Source: Lentzea kentuckyensis (lineage in GTDB: Bacteria > Actinomycetota > Actinomycetes > Mycobacteriales > Pseudonocardiaceae). Taken from it: 64,000 nucleotides of DNA. The position numbers and the translations under genes were made by a program. Position 1 is the first letter of the stretch. Each line of letters begins with the position of its first letter. The notes under the pieces are model-generated. The model ran no database searches. It saw only the letters and a program-made list of their open reading frames with translations, and had not been told where the DNA came from. Below are positions 1-8,173 of this stretch, piece by piece. The DNA lies in the NCBI RefSeq assembly GCF_002150765.1, contig NZ_MUYM01000076.1, forward strand, positions 1 through 64,000, given 5' to 3'.

Positions 1-225
1 GTCCCGCCCACCGACTACGAGACGCTGAACGCGTTGCTGGCCAAGGGATCCCTGCACGGCGTCATCTTCGAACTGGACGACGTGGACGCGAAGTTCGAGC
101 AGGTCCGCGCGGCCGGCGCCGAGGTCCTGCAGGAGCCGATCGACCAGTTCTACGGCGTCCGCGACTGCGCGTTCCGCGACCCGTCCGGCAACATGATCCG
201 CTTCTCGACCCCGCGCGCGTCGTAA
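1..225 (+). CDS. VOC (glyoxalase/bleomycin-resistance) family protein, C-terminal part
   Basis: The frame is open from base 1 and ends at a TAA, so the 5' part lies outside the window. The 74 visible residues look like the last beta-alpha-beta-beta-beta unit of a vicinal oxygen chelate domain: HGVIFELDDVDAKFEQVRAAGAEV, then the typical closing segment FRDPSGNMIRF. VOC proteins are metal-dependent dioxygenases, glyoxalases or drug-binding proteins, and nothing here tells which. The family call is firm; the substrate is unknown. Confidence 0.8.
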   Translation, partial: VPPTDYETLNALLAKGSLHGVIFELDDVDAKFEQVRAAGAEVLQEPIDQFYGVRDCAFRDPSGNMIRFSTPRAS

Positions 226-380
226 ATCGCTTCTGGGTTTCGGCGTTGGTGTGCTTCAGTCAGGTCTTCGGTTCCACACGAGACAAGGTCGATGCCATGG
301 GCAGCCCCGGACACACCGGGTGCCTTCGCAGTACCCGGTGACACGTTTCCGCATTCGTTGCGATCACCAGGAGCTCTACC

Positions 381-1088
381 TTGACGTGGTACACCACTTT
401 CTTCACTGATCTCGCCAATGGATTCTGGCGCGGCGCCGTCCAGGCCTCGCAGACCGTTGCCGAGATCGACTTCGTGATCGGTCTCAGCTCCGGGCGCCGC
501 GTGCTGGACGCGCCGTGCGGCAGCGGCAGGCACAGCATCGAACTGGCCGGCCGCGGCTATTCGGTCACGGGCCTCGACATCTCCGCGGAGGCCATCGCTT
601 TCGCCCGTTCGTCGAACTCGGACGTCGACTGGCGGTTGGACGACGTCCGCAATCTCTCGTCGCACGGATTCTCCGCGGACATCGCCATCTGCATGGGCAA
701 CAGCTTCGGCTACCTGACCCACGCGGAGTCCTGCCGATTCCTGACCGACGTGGCGGGCGTCGCACCGGTTCTCGTGCTCGACTACGGCTGCGCGGCCGAG
801 TCGTTGCTGCCCGGAATGCCGGGCGAGATCCGGATGTCCGCGGGTGGCGTCGACATGGTCGCCACCAACTCGTACGACGTGCCCACCGGCCGGCTGTTCA
901 TCGAATTCGAGTTCACCGACGGTGAGCGGACCCAGCGGTCGACTGCCGTACAACACGTCTACCCGGCTGCCGAGCTCAGCCGAATGCTCCTGGCCGCCGG
1001 TTATGACCGGGTCGACCTGTTCGGCGACACGGACGGCAGTGCGTTCGAGATCGGCAGCCATCGATTGTTGGTGGTGGCGCGCCGCTGA
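381..1088 (+). CDS. Class I SAM-dependent methyltransferase
   Basis: A 235-residue protein with the Rossmann-fold SAM site VLDAPCGSGRHSIELA (about residues 41-56) and the acidic strand-2 end VTGLDIS (about 62-68). The start is a TTG preceded by AGGAG seven bases upstream; no better ATG or GTG exists before the conserved N-terminus. The substrate cannot be inferred. The 155-bp gap upstream contains a small inverted repeat (314-321 with 333-340) that may terminate the VOC gene. The gene ends at a strong hairpin, so it appears to be monocistronic. Confidence 0.82.
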   Translation: MTWYTTFFTDLANGFWRGAVQASQTVAEIDFVIGLSSGRRVLDAPCGSGRHSIELAGRGYSVTGLDISAEAIAFARSSNSDVDWRLDDVRNLSSHGFSADIAICMGNSFGYLTHAESCRFLTDVAGVAPVLVLDYGCAAESLLPGMPGEIRMSAGGVDMVATNSYDVPTGRLFIEFEFTDGERTQRSTAVQHVYPAAELSRMLLAAGYDRVDLFGDTDGSAFEIGSHRLLVVARR

Positions 1089-1093
1089 AAGCG

Positions 1094-1126
1094 AGGAAGG
1101 CCGGGGCGATTGGCCCCGGCCTTCCT
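1094..1126. terminator. Intrinsic terminator hairpin between methyltransferase and tRNA-Ser
   Basis: A perfect 14-bp stem (1094-1107 with 1113-1126) closes a 5-base loop. It is GC-rich and lies just after the methyltransferase stop. It also lies just past the tRNA 3' end on the other strand, so it can serve both transcripts. Confidence 0.75.
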
Positions 1127-1132
1127 GGTTTG

Positions 1133-1217
1133 CGGAAGCGGAGGGATTTGAACCCCCGGACGGTTGCCCGTCTCCCGCTTTCAAGGCGGGTGCATTCGGC
1201 CGCTCTGCCACGCTTCC
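1133..1217 (-). tRNA. tRNA-Ser, anticodon UGA
   Basis: The minus strand folds into an 85-nt class II (long variable arm) cloverleaf. The acceptor stem is GGAAGCG with CGCTTCC, the discriminator base is G, the T arm contains GGTTCAAATCC, and the anticodon loop reads CTTGAAA, giving TGA (decodes UCA). The long variable arm is typical of tRNA-Ser. The 3' CCA is only partly encoded (GCA follows the acceptor stem). Confidence 0.93.
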
Positions 1218-1266
1218 CCGACGCGAGCCACGAACCACGAACCACGGACCGCGTCAGCCGGGAAGC

Positions 1267-1743
1267 CTAGCCGTTCGACTCTCGCAGGTGTGTCATGACC
1301 CGGTCGAACACCTTGGCCAGCACCTCGCCCTCCTCTGGGGTGATGAGGTCGACGATGTGGGCTCGCACGCCGCGCAGGTGGGTTGGGGCGGCTTCTACCA
1401 GCTGGGCCATGCCCTTCTGGGTCAGTTCGGCGAGGACGCCGCGGCCGTCTTCTGTGCACTCGCGGCGCAGCACTAAGCCGGCCTTTTCCATTCGGGCCAC
1501 CTGGTGGGAGACGCGGGACTTCGAGGAGGCCACGTCTTCGGCCAGCTGGGTCATGCGCATGCGCTGGTTGGGCTGTTCGGAGAGCCTGACGAGGATTTCG
1601 TAGTCCGCCAGTGACACTCCGTGAGTGTCCTGGAGCTCTCGGTGCAGCCGGTCCATGAGCATGGAGGAACCGTTCACGTAGGTGCGCCACGCACGCATCT
1701 CGCCGTCGTCGAGCCAGCGCGGCTCCTGCTCACTTGACGTCAC
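1267..1743 (-). CDS. MarR family transcriptional regulator
   Basis: About 158 residues with the winged-helix order of MarR proteins: a dimerisation helix (MRAWRTYVNGSSMLMDRL), the recognition region LADYEILVRLSEQPNQRMRM, and the wing with TQLAEDVASSKSRVSHQVARM. I place the start at a GTG at 1743 (VTSSEQEPRW), because residues further upstream are low-complexity Arg-rich and unlike the family. No clear Shine-Dalgarno precedes it. It is divergent from the 5'-nucleotidase gene at 1865, a plausible but unproven target. The ligand is unknown. Confidence 0.85.
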   Translation of the reverse strand: MTSSEQEPRWLDDGEMRAWRTYVNGSSMLMDRLHRELQDTHGVSLADYEILVRLSEQPNQRMRMTQLAEDVASSKSRVSHQVARMEKAGLVLRRECTEDGRGVLAELTQKGMAQLVEAAPTHLRGVRAHIVDLITPEEGEVLAKVFDRVMTHLRESNG

Positions 1744-1864
1744 GCGAACAAGGCTAAACCCGCGCATGACGATCCAGTCATTGCTCTGGAAAACGTGGCG
1801 TCGGCGAGGCAGACTCCTCCGCCGTACACGCGCGTTAACCACGCCTTGGAGAGGCTTCTAACCC

Positions 1865-3580
1865 ATGAGTTCGTTCAGACGGCTTTCCGTTCTGGCGATC
1901 ACCGCCGCCGCGGCCACTGTCATCAGCGCCACCGGGCCTGCCCAGGCCGATGCCCAGTCACTGCGCGGTCGGGGCACGGTTGACGTGCGCCTGATCGGGA
2001 TCAACGACCTGCACGGCAACATCGAGCCGCCGAGCGGGTCCTCCGGACGGGTGATCCTCCCGGACGGCACGACCGTCGACGCTGGTGGCGCCGCTTACAA
2101 CGCGACGCACATCAAGAACCTCCAGAAGGAGGTCAAGAACTCCGTCGTCGTCGGGCAGGGTGACCTGATCGGCGCTTCGCCGATCGTGTCGGCGCTGTTC
2201 CACGACGAGCCGACGATCGAGGTGCTCAACAAGGTCGGCATGGACACGACCGCGGCGGGCAACCACGAGTTCGACGAGGGCTACAAGGAGCTCCTGCGCA
2301 TGCAGCGCGGTGGCTGCCACCCGACGGACGGCTGCCAGTTCCGGGACACGTACCCCGGCGCGCAGTTCCCGATCCTCGGGGCGAACGTCACCAAGGCCAA
2401 GACCGGGCTGCCGGCGCTGCCGCCGTTCTGGGTGGAGATCCGCGACGGGATGCCGATCGGGTTCATCGGCATGCCGCTCAAGGACGTGCCGATCCTGGTC
2501 GACCCGAACGGGATCAAGGAGCTGCAGTTCGGCGACGAGGTCAAGGCGGCCAACAGGTACGCCAACTTCCTCGACGCGATCGGCGTGAAGTCGATCGTGC
2601 TGCTCATCCACCAGGGCGACCAGGTCACCGCGCCGACCGGCGGGCCCAACGCGTGCAACGTCGCGCCGAACAACCCCGGCACCGCCATCGCCACGCAGGT
2701 CAGCCCGAAGATCGACGCGGTCTTCTCCGGTCACAGCCACCAGCACTACAACTGCGTGGTCAATGACCCGGCCGGCAACCCGCGCCCGTTCATCGAGGGT
2801 CTCGCGTTCGGGCGTGAGCTCAGCGTCGTCGACCTCAAGATCGACCGCCGGACCCGCGACGTCGTCCGCGGTGAGACGAAGGCCGACAACAAGATCGTCA
2901 CGCGCACGGTCACGCCGGACCCGGAGATCCAGGCGATCGTCGACGTCGCCAAGACCAAGGTCCGCCCGATCGCGAACCGGCCGGTCGGCACGATCACCGC
3001 GGACATCCTGCGGGCGGCGGTCCCGTCCGGCGAGTCGCCGCTGGGCAACCTGATCGCCGACTCGCAGCTCGCGGCCACCACGGGCAACGGCGCGGTGCTC
3101 GCGCTGATGAACCCCGGTGGCGTGCGCGCTGACCTCACCTACGCCACCTCGACTGAGAACGAAGGCAACGGTGTTGCGACCTACGGCGAGACGTTCACCG
3201 TCCAGCCGTTCGGCAACATCCTGCAGACGGTCACGTTGACCGGCACGAACATCAAGAACGCTCTGGAGCAGCAGTTCAGCGCGGCCAGGACGTTCGTGCT
3301 GCAGCCCTCCGCGGGCCTGAAGTACAGCTGGTCGGCGTCCGCGCCGTTCGGTTCGAAGATCTCGGATGTCACGATCAACGGCACTCCCCTCGACCCGAAC
3401 GCGAGCTACCGCGTGACGATCAACAGCTTCCTGCAGGGCGGCGGTGACGGCTTCAGCGAGTTCACCAAGGGCACCACCATCACCGGCGGTGGCATCGACC
3501 TGGACGCGTTCTCCGCGTACCTGAAGGCGCACCCGAACCAGGGGCCCCCGGCGACCGATCGCATCACGCGACTGCCGTAA
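1865..3580 (+). CDS. Secreted 5'-nucleotidase / UDP-sugar hydrolase family metallophosphoesterase
   Basis: A 571-residue exported protein. Residues 1-30 are a signal peptide with a likely cut after AQADA. The N-terminal calcineurin-like domain has the dinuclear metal motifs INDLHGN (46-52), a GD pair near 99-100, AGNHEFDEGY (131-140) and GHSHQHY (about 285). The C-terminal 5'-nucleotidase substrate domain begins near residue 370 and includes ESPLGNLIADSQL and the NSFLQGGGDGF segment. Family members release phosphate from nucleotides or UDP-sugars outside the cell. A purine-rich GGAG lies about 10 bases before the ATG. A strong terminator follows. Confidence 0.93.
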   Translation: MSSFRRLSVLAITAAAATVISATGPAQADAQSLRGRGTVDVRLIGINDLHGNIEPPSGSSGRVILPDGTTVDAGGAAYNATHIKNLQKEVKNSVVVGQGDLIGASPIVSALFHDEPTIEVLNKVGMDTTAAGNHEFDEGYKELLRMQRGGCHPTDGCQFRDTYPGAQFPILGANVTKAKTGLPALPPFWVEIRDGMPIGFIGMPLKDVPILVDPNGIKELQFGDEVKAANRYANFLDAIGVKSIVLLIHQGDQVTAPTGGPNACNVAPNNPGTAIATQVSPKIDAVFSGHSHQHYNCVVNDPAGNPRPFIEGLAFGRELSVVDLKIDRRTRDVVRGETKADNKIVTRTVTPDPEIQAIVDVAKTKVRPIANRPVGTITADILRAAVPSGESPLGNLIADSQLAATTGNGAVLALMNPGGVRADLTYATSTENEGNGVATYGETFTVQPFGNILQTVTLTGTNIKNALEQQFSAARTFVLQPSAGLKYSWSASAPFGSKISDVTINGTPLDPNASYRVTINSFLQGGGDGFSEFTKGTTITGGGIDLDAFSAYLKAHPNQGPPATDRITRLP

Positions 3581-3596
3581 CCGCAGACCGCGGCTG

Positions 3597-3637
3597 AAGG
3601 CCATCTCGGCGACGAAAGTCGCCGAGATGGCCTTTTT
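3597..3637 (+). terminator. Rho-independent terminator after the 5'-nucleotidase gene
   Basis: A perfect 17-bp stem (3597-3613 with 3618-3634) has a GAAA tetraloop and runs into a T-rich tail. This is one of the best intrinsic terminators in the window. Confidence 0.9.
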
Positions 3638-3677
3638 CGCGTGTCGGACTGCTCCATTTGATCTAGGGTGAGGGCCG

Positions 3678-4244
3678 ATGTCCTGGTTGCGTCGGCTCCT
3701 GCTGCTCGCCGGTCTGGTGACCGGCGCCTGGCTGCTGGGCAGCGCAGGCGAGGCGAACGCCGACGTCAAGGTCGAGATCGACCACCTCAAGGTCGAGGTC
3801 CGGCTCCCCGTCGCCGACATCGGGCTCAAGATCGAGACGGGTCTCGCGCCGCAACAGCCACAAGAGCCCGTACCTCCGAGGCCGGCCCCGCGGACGGACA
3901 CTCCCGCGCCGCCGCCTCCCGCAGCAGCGCGGACACCGTCGAAGCCGGCCGAAACGCCCGTCCAGGCCGAGGTGCCGCAGCAACAGCACACAGCACCACC
4001 GTCGACGACGCGGCCCACGAACCCCGTGCCCGTCCCGCAGCAGCCGCATCCGCAGGCCGAGCAGCCGATTCCCGGCACGCTCCCGCAGAGCGGCGCGGGG
4101 ACCACCTCGGGCAACCAGATTCCGGCGGGCACGCTGCCGCACGCGATGCGGCCGCCCACCACCACGACGTCGCTCATCAGCACCGAACAGCAAGACGTGC
4201 CGCGCATCGTGCGCGCGGAGGAACCGACGTTCTCACCTGACTGA
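3678..4244 (+). CDS. Secreted proline-rich protein of unknown function
   Basis: 188 residues. An N-terminal signal peptide (MSWLRRLLLLAGLVTGAWLL, cut near ANA-DV at about residue 28) is followed by a short ordered segment with alternating charged and hydrophobic residues (about 29-55). The rest is a low-complexity Pro/Gln/Thr-rich tail of roughly 130 residues. The composition suggests an extracellular, wall-spanning or disordered linker protein. There is no LPXTG motif and no C-terminal membrane segment, so anchoring is not explained. A GGGTGAGGG ribosome-binding site precedes the ATG. I do not recognise a family. It sits just upstream of the chaplin-like gene and may be cotranscribed with it. 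Confidence 0.75.
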   Translation: MSWLRRLLLLAGLVTGAWLLGSAGEANADVKVEIDHLKVEVRLPVADIGLKIETGLAPQQPQEPVPPRPAPRTDTPAPPPPAAARTPSKPAETPVQAEVPQQQHTAPPSTTRPTNPVPVPQQPHPQAEQPIPGTLPQSGAGTTSGNQIPAGTLPHAMRPPTTTTSLISTEQQDVPRIVRAEEPTFSPD

Positions 4245-4298
4245 CCGTGCGAAGCCTCCACAGCCACGCACAGGTCATTCACTCCAGGGAGAACCGTC

Positions 4299-5036
4299 AT
4301 GCGCAAGAACCTCAACCGGACCATGTCCGCCGCACTGCTGACCGGCGGCATCATGGTCGCCACCGCCGGGTGGGCCCAGGCGATTCCGGTGCCGCTCAAC
4401 GTCGACGACGAGATCCGCGTCGGCAACCTGGTGAGCGTCCCGGTCAAGGTCTGCGGCAACGCGATCAACGTGCTCGGCACCAGCGACGCCACCTGCGAGG
4501 AGGCGCCCGCCGCGCGCATCCAGACCGACAAGGCGCTCGTCTCCGCTCCCGTCACTGTGTGCGGCAACTCGGTCGGCGTCGCCGGCGGCGGCAACGGCAG
4601 CTGCGGCTCGACCAAGCCCGAGGAGCCCAACGGCACCGTCGAGGCCCCGGTGACGGTCTGCGGCACCAGCGCGGCCGTGCTCGGCACCGCGAGCGGCGAC
4701 TGCGGCAAGACCGACGTGCCCGAGGAGCCGCAGCCGGAAGACCCCAAGCCCGAAGACCCGAAGCCCGAGGACCCCAAGCCGGAGCAGCCGGGCGAGAACC
4801 CCGGCAACGGCAACCCCGGCGGCGGCAACGGCAGCGACAACTCCGGTGGCGGCAACACGGGCGACGACTCGGGCGCCGGCACCCCGCAGACCGGCGAGAA
4901 GGCCGCGCTGGCCACGCCGATCCCGAACCTGTCGAAGACCGGCGCCGACCCGTTGGAGTTCCTGCTGGTGGGTCTCGGCCTGATGAGCGCGGGTGTGATG
5001 GCCCGCCGCGGCGCGCGTCGCGTCACGAAGGCCTGA
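4299..5036 (+). CDS. Chaplin-like secreted protein with three cysteine-paired repeats and a sortase-like tail
   Basis: 245 residues. The signal peptide ends near AQA (about residue 28). Three repeats carry the chaplin (DUF320) signature PVxVCGN followed 14 residues later by a second Cys (C52/C66, C88/C102, C121/C135). Next come an acidic Pro-rich linker with repeated PKPED units (about 141-165) and a Gly/Asn-rich stretch. The C-terminus has LSKTG (211-215), a hydrophobic segment and RRGARR, the layout of a sortase cell-wall sorting signal with Ser in place of the usual Pro. Streptomyces long chaplins are wall-anchored amyloid surfactants of aerial hyphae; a similar coat role here is inferred. 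The ribosome-binding site is strong (AGGGAGAA). Confidence 0.8.
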   Translation: MRKNLNRTMSAALLTGGIMVATAGWAQAIPVPLNVDDEIRVGNLVSVPVKVCGNAINVLGTSDATCEEAPAARIQTDKALVSAPVTVCGNSVGVAGGGNGSCGSTKPEEPNGTVEAPVTVCGTSAAVLGTASGDCGKTDVPEEPQPEDPKPEDPKPEDPKPEQPGENPGNGNPGGGNGSDNSGGGNTGDDSGAGTPQTGEKAALATPIPNLSKTGADPLEFLLVGLGLMSAGVMARRGARRVTKA

Positions 5037-5085
5037 CACCAGGGCCTTTTCTGCGAGGCCTGATCGTTTCCTGATCGTTTTCTGA

Positions 5086-5121
5086 CAATCGCCCGGCGAG
5101 TGGGTTCTCGCCGGGCGATTG
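5086..5121 (+). terminator. Terminator hairpin after the chaplin-like gene
   Basis: A perfect 15-bp GC-rich stem (5086-5100 with 5107-5121) encloses a 6-base loop, about 50 bp after the stop. There is no strong T tract. Confidence 0.7.
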
Positions 5122-5631
5122 CTGTCTGCACAGTCGATCTCCGCAGGTCACCCGTCTGACTTCACCAATTCAGGTTTCGGGTGAGGTGTTGAGAAATGCG
5201 CTGATCAAGCGCATGCTCGATAACGAGCTGGCAACCGGAAGGTGAATGAACTAGACCACCGGAGGCCACGCCCAGAAGGGGTAGGTGGTGCTGTGCAGGT
5301 ATCTCCTCGCTGTGGCGAAACGCGGTCTGTTGCATCCCCGCGAGTGGATCGGACGTGAACGGTCCGGTCGCGACTGTGTAGCAACGGACACGAGGTTTCG
5401 GGTGCCCCGGCGCCATCGGCGTCGCTCGGCGCACTTCGACGCTGTTGAGCTCGGCATCGGTGTCGTCTCATGGCGTCACCGGCTGAGCCCCACGCCAACC
5501 TTCGTGGGCCGTAGTCGTCACTACCAAATGGGAAAGCCTCGGTGCGGGCCCCGACGTCGGGCTCCGCACCGAGGCATGTTTCGTGCTTTATCGTTTGCGG
5601 CACCCATGGGGTCCTTGGCAGGAGGATTGCG
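5122..5631. other. Non-coding stretch of about 510 bp with no recognised gene
   Basis: I find no convincing gene here. Short open frames exist on both strands, but none has a recognisable protein, good codon bias or a ribosome-binding site. One plus-strand fragment, near 5190-5240 and ending in a TGA, reads like the tail of a helical protein (LRNALIKRMLDNELATGR) and could be a gene remnant. GC content is somewhat lower than in the flanking genes. A long hairpin occupies 5536-5575. Confidence 0.5.
5536..5575. terminator. Long hairpin upstream of the zinc peptidase gene
   Basis: The arms gcctcggtgcgg (5536-5547) and ccgcaccgaggc (5564-5575) pair perfectly. The enclosed bases contain a second palindrome (5550-5561). 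It ends about 56 bp before the metallopeptidase start, so it could be a terminator for something in the preceding gap or part of that gene's leader. Confidence 0.5.
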
Positions 5632-6528
5632 GTGCAGTTCAACGAAGGCGCGGAACTCGATCTCTCTCAGGTCTCGGACCAGCGGGGCGTCGGTGGCCGG
5701 GTGGCCGGCGTCGGCGGTGGCCTCGGCGTGGTCGGCCTGATCATCTACTTCCTGGTGCAGCAGTTCACCGGCATCCAGCTGCCCGCGGGCGGTCTGGAGG
5801 GCATGGGCGGCAACAGCCAGGTCGAGTCGAGCCAGCTGGCCGAGAAGTGCAAGACCGGCGCCGACGCGAACCGCGACAGCGACTGCCGGATCGTGGCCAC
5901 GATCAACTCGATCCAGGCCTTCTGGACGGACCAGTTCGCCCGCTCTGGCAAGTCCTACCAGGTCACCAAGACCAACTTCTTCCGCACCAGCGTGAACACC
6001 CGCTGCGGCAACGCCACCTCCGCGGTCGGCCCGTTCTACTGCCCCGCCGACTCCCAGGTGTACATCGACCTGGACTTCTTCAACGAGCTGCGCACCAAGT
6101 TCGGCGCGACCGGCGGTCCGTTCGTCGAGGCCTACGTGCTGGCCCACGAGTACGGCCACCACGTGCAGAACCTGCTCGGCACGTCCGACCGCGTCAGCTC
6201 GCGCACCGGCCCCACGTCGGACTCGGTCCGGCTGGAGCTGCAGGCCGACTGCTACGCCGGTGCGTGGGGCAAGGCCGCGACGACGGTTCCGTCGGCCAAC
6301 GGTCAGCCGCTGATCTCGAACATCACCCAGGAGGACGTGAACGCGGCTCTGGACGCGGCTTCCCGCATCGGTGACGACTTCATCCAGCGCGAGCTCGGTG
6401 GCGGGCGGGTCGACACGACCAAGTTCAGCCACGGCAGCTCGGCGCAGCGGCAGAAGTGGTTCACGACCGGGCTGCAGACGGGCGATCCGGCGCGCTGCAA
6501 CACGTTCGACACGAACAACCTGGGCTGA
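5632..6528 (+). CDS. Membrane-anchored neutral zinc metallopeptidase (YpfJ family)
   Basis: 298 residues from a GTG with GGAGG six bases upstream; this start gives the family N-terminus MQFNEGAELDLSQVSD. A short cytoplasmic segment is followed by one membrane segment (about 22-44, LGVVGLIIYFLV). The outer domain carries the zinc motif VLAHEYGHHVQNLLG (H172, E173, H176), the family features FYCPADSQVYIDLDFF and LELQADCYAGAW, and several Cys. Members of this family (predicted neutral zinc metallopeptidases) have no well-defined substrate. The length is normal. A very long hairpin follows immediately. Confidence 0.9.
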   Translation: MQFNEGAELDLSQVSDQRGVGGRVAGVGGGLGVVGLIIYFLVQQFTGIQLPAGGLEGMGGNSQVESSQLAEKCKTGADANRDSDCRIVATINSIQAFWTDQFARSGKSYQVTKTNFFRTSVNTRCGNATSAVGPFYCPADSQVYIDLDFFNELRTKFGATGGPFVEAYVLAHEYGHHVQNLLGTSDRVSSRTGPTSDSVRLELQADCYAGAWGKAATTVPSANGQPLISNITQEDVNAALDAASRIGDDFIQRELGGGRVDTTKFSHGSSAQRQKWFTTGLQTGDPARCNTFDTNNLG

Positions 6529-6532
6529 GCTC

Positions 6533-6581
6533 GATGAAGGGCTCCTTCATCCACGTGAGGTGGATGAAGGAGCCCTTCATC
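6533..6581. terminator. Bidirectional terminator between convergent peptidase genes
   Basis: A perfect 21-bp stem (6533-6553 with 6561-6581) closes a 7-base loop. It lies between the stops of the plus-strand zinc peptidase and the minus-strand aminopeptidase. Each arm is itself nearly self-complementary (tgaagggctccttca), so smaller hairpins can also form. Confidence 0.8.
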
Positions 6582-6583
6582 CG

Positions 6584-8092
6584 TTAAGACACGGCCGCGT
6601 GCGAGTGGTCCTCGTGCGCGGTCAGCGACATCTTGGCCGCCGAACGGGCGTCGGCGCGCTTGGAGCGCGGCGGCACACCGTTGACGTCCTCGGTCGAGAC
6701 GCCGTAGGCAGCGGTCACGAACGCGATAGCGCCCGCGTTGCGGCCGAGCGCCACCCGGTCGAGGTTGCCGAGGTTGTCGCACTTCGAGTGGTAGCAGGGG
6801 TCGTAGGCAACGCCCGCCGTACCGCCCCACTTGGCCGCCTGGGCCGCCGTCTTGACGCCCTCGGCGCCGGTGAAGAGGCCGCCGGCCGGGATGCCCTGCG
6901 CGATGAACTCGCCGTAGTCGGAACGGCCCGAGAAGTCGGTGCCTTCGGTCGGGACGCCCTTGGCCACGAAGTAGTCGGCGAAGGCCTTCTCGATCTGGGC
7001 CGAGCCGTACGGGCCGGGGCCCGCGCCGGTCGCGTCGGAGTCGTCGCCGTCGTAGATGAAGTACGCGGCGTTCGGCGAGGCGACCATGTCGAAGTTCAGG
7101 TACAGCGCGATGTCCAGCTGCTGCTCGAACGTCAGCGAGCGGACCCACTCCTCGGAGCCGATCAGGCCGCGCTCCTCGGCACCCCACCAGGCGAACCGGA
7201 TCGCGTTGTCGACCTTCGGGCGCGAGCCCAGCTGCAGCGCGGTCTCGAGCAGCGACGCGGAACCCGAGCCGTTGTCGTTGATGCCGGGGCCGACCTCGAC
7301 GCTGTCGAGGTGCGCGCCGGCCATGACGACGTTGTTGGTGCGGCCGGTGCGGGTCTCGGCGATGACGTTGCGCTGGGTGCGGTTCTCGAGGTGGTAGCGC
7401 ATGTCGACGGTGATGGCGGACCCGGCCTTGCCTGCCAGCGTGGTGCCGTCGGCCTTGGAGACGCCGCCGGTGGGGATCTTGCCGGGGTTCGTCAGCGTCA
7501 CGTTCGACAGCGGGCCGTCGGCGTTGTTCGAGACCAGCACCGCGACGGCGCCGGCGGCGAACGCGTTGAGGTGCTTCTGCTCGAACGTGCAGCCACCGCG
7601 GCGGATCAGGGCGACGGAGCCGGTGAAGTCCTGGCCCGCGAAGTCGGTGGCTTCACAGCCCGTGGTCGCGTCTTCGGGGACAACGCGCAGCGGGCCGGTC
7701 ACGCCGCCGACCGGGGTCTGCGGCGAGGCGGTCATGACGAGCGCCTCGTAGCTCACGCCGCCGACGGTGGCGGTCTTGGCGTCCACGACCTGGATGTCGA
7801 AGTTGAAGGTCGGCGTCGTGACGATGAAGCCCTCGTCGCGGAGCTTGCCCGCGACGTACTCGACGCTCGCGTCGTAGCCGGGGGTCAGGGCGGCGCGGGT
7901 GCCGCCGTTGCGGTCGGCGATGCGCTGGAGGGCGATCAGGTGGCGGTTGATTCCCTCAACGGTCACCTTCTTGGCGAGCTTCTTGGCGAGCGCGGGGCCT
8001 TCGGGTTCTGTTGCGGCGGTCGCGGTGGCGGTGGGGGCTGCGATCAGTGCCGAGATGGCAAGCACGGTCGCCAGCTTGGATCTGCCGGACAT
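6584..8092 (-). CDS. Secreted M28 family zinc aminopeptidase with PA domain
   Basis: 502 residues with a signal peptide (about 1-27, cut after ATA/TAA). A protease-associated (PA) domain spans roughly 130-230 (GSVALIRRGGCTFEQK). The M28 catalytic domain has the two-zinc ligands in order: H261 (AGAHLDSV), D273 (INDNGSGS), E306/E307 (WWGAEERGLIGS), D335 (YLNFDMV) and H435 (YHSKCDN). This matches Streptomyces griseus-type leucine aminopeptidases plus an inserted PA domain. It should release N-terminal residues from peptides outside the cell. The gene appears monocistronic. Confidence 0.94.
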   Translation of the reverse strand: MSGRSKLATVLAISALIAAPTATATAATEPEGPALAKKLAKKVTVEGINRHLIALQRIADRNGGTRAALTPGYDASVEYVAGKLRDEGFIVTTPTFNFDIQVVDAKTATVGGVSYEALVMTASPQTPVGGVTGPLRVVPEDATTGCEATDFAGQDFTGSVALIRRGGCTFEQKHLNAFAAGAVAVLVSNNADGPLSNVTLTNPGKIPTGGVSKADGTTLAGKAGSAITVDMRYHLENRTQRNVIAETRTGRTNNVVMAGAHLDSVEVGPGINDNGSGSASLLETALQLGSRPKVDNAIRFAWWGAEERGLIGSEEWVRSLTFEQQLDIALYLNFDMVASPNAAYFIYDGDDSDATGAGPGPYGSAQIEKAFADYFVAKGVPTEGTDFSGRSDYGEFIAQGIPAGGLFTGAEGVKTAAQAAKWGGTAGVAYDPCYHSKCDNLGNLDRVALGRNAGAIAFVTAAYGVSTEDVNGVPPRSKRADARSAAKMSLTAHEDHSHAAVS

Positions 8093-8173
8093 GTGAACGT
8101 TCCCCTTCGTTCGAGATGCCTCAAACAGTCACAAAGAGGAGACCTGGGCCACAATCCATCGCTCGGCGGGTGT

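Noticed and set aside
4735-4785. CRISPR-like or other functional DNA repeat
   Set aside because: The short tandem units encode PKPED repeats in the chaplin-like protein and simply reflect the protein sequence.
1958-5131. Very long open frame (over 1000 codons) on the minus strand
   Set aside because: It is the antisense shadow of the 5'-nucleotidase, Pro-rich and chaplin-like genes. High-GC codon bias removes stops on the opposite strand, and the translation is low-complexity with no domain.
5205-5642. Minus-strand open frame in the 510-bp gap as a gene
   Set aside because: No ribosome-binding site, Arg/Ser/Pro-rich random-looking product, and it runs through the long hairpin.
6533-6581. 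Inverted repeats as ends of an insertion sequence
   Set aside because: The arms are 7 bases apart with no transposase between them and sit exactly between two convergent stop codons.
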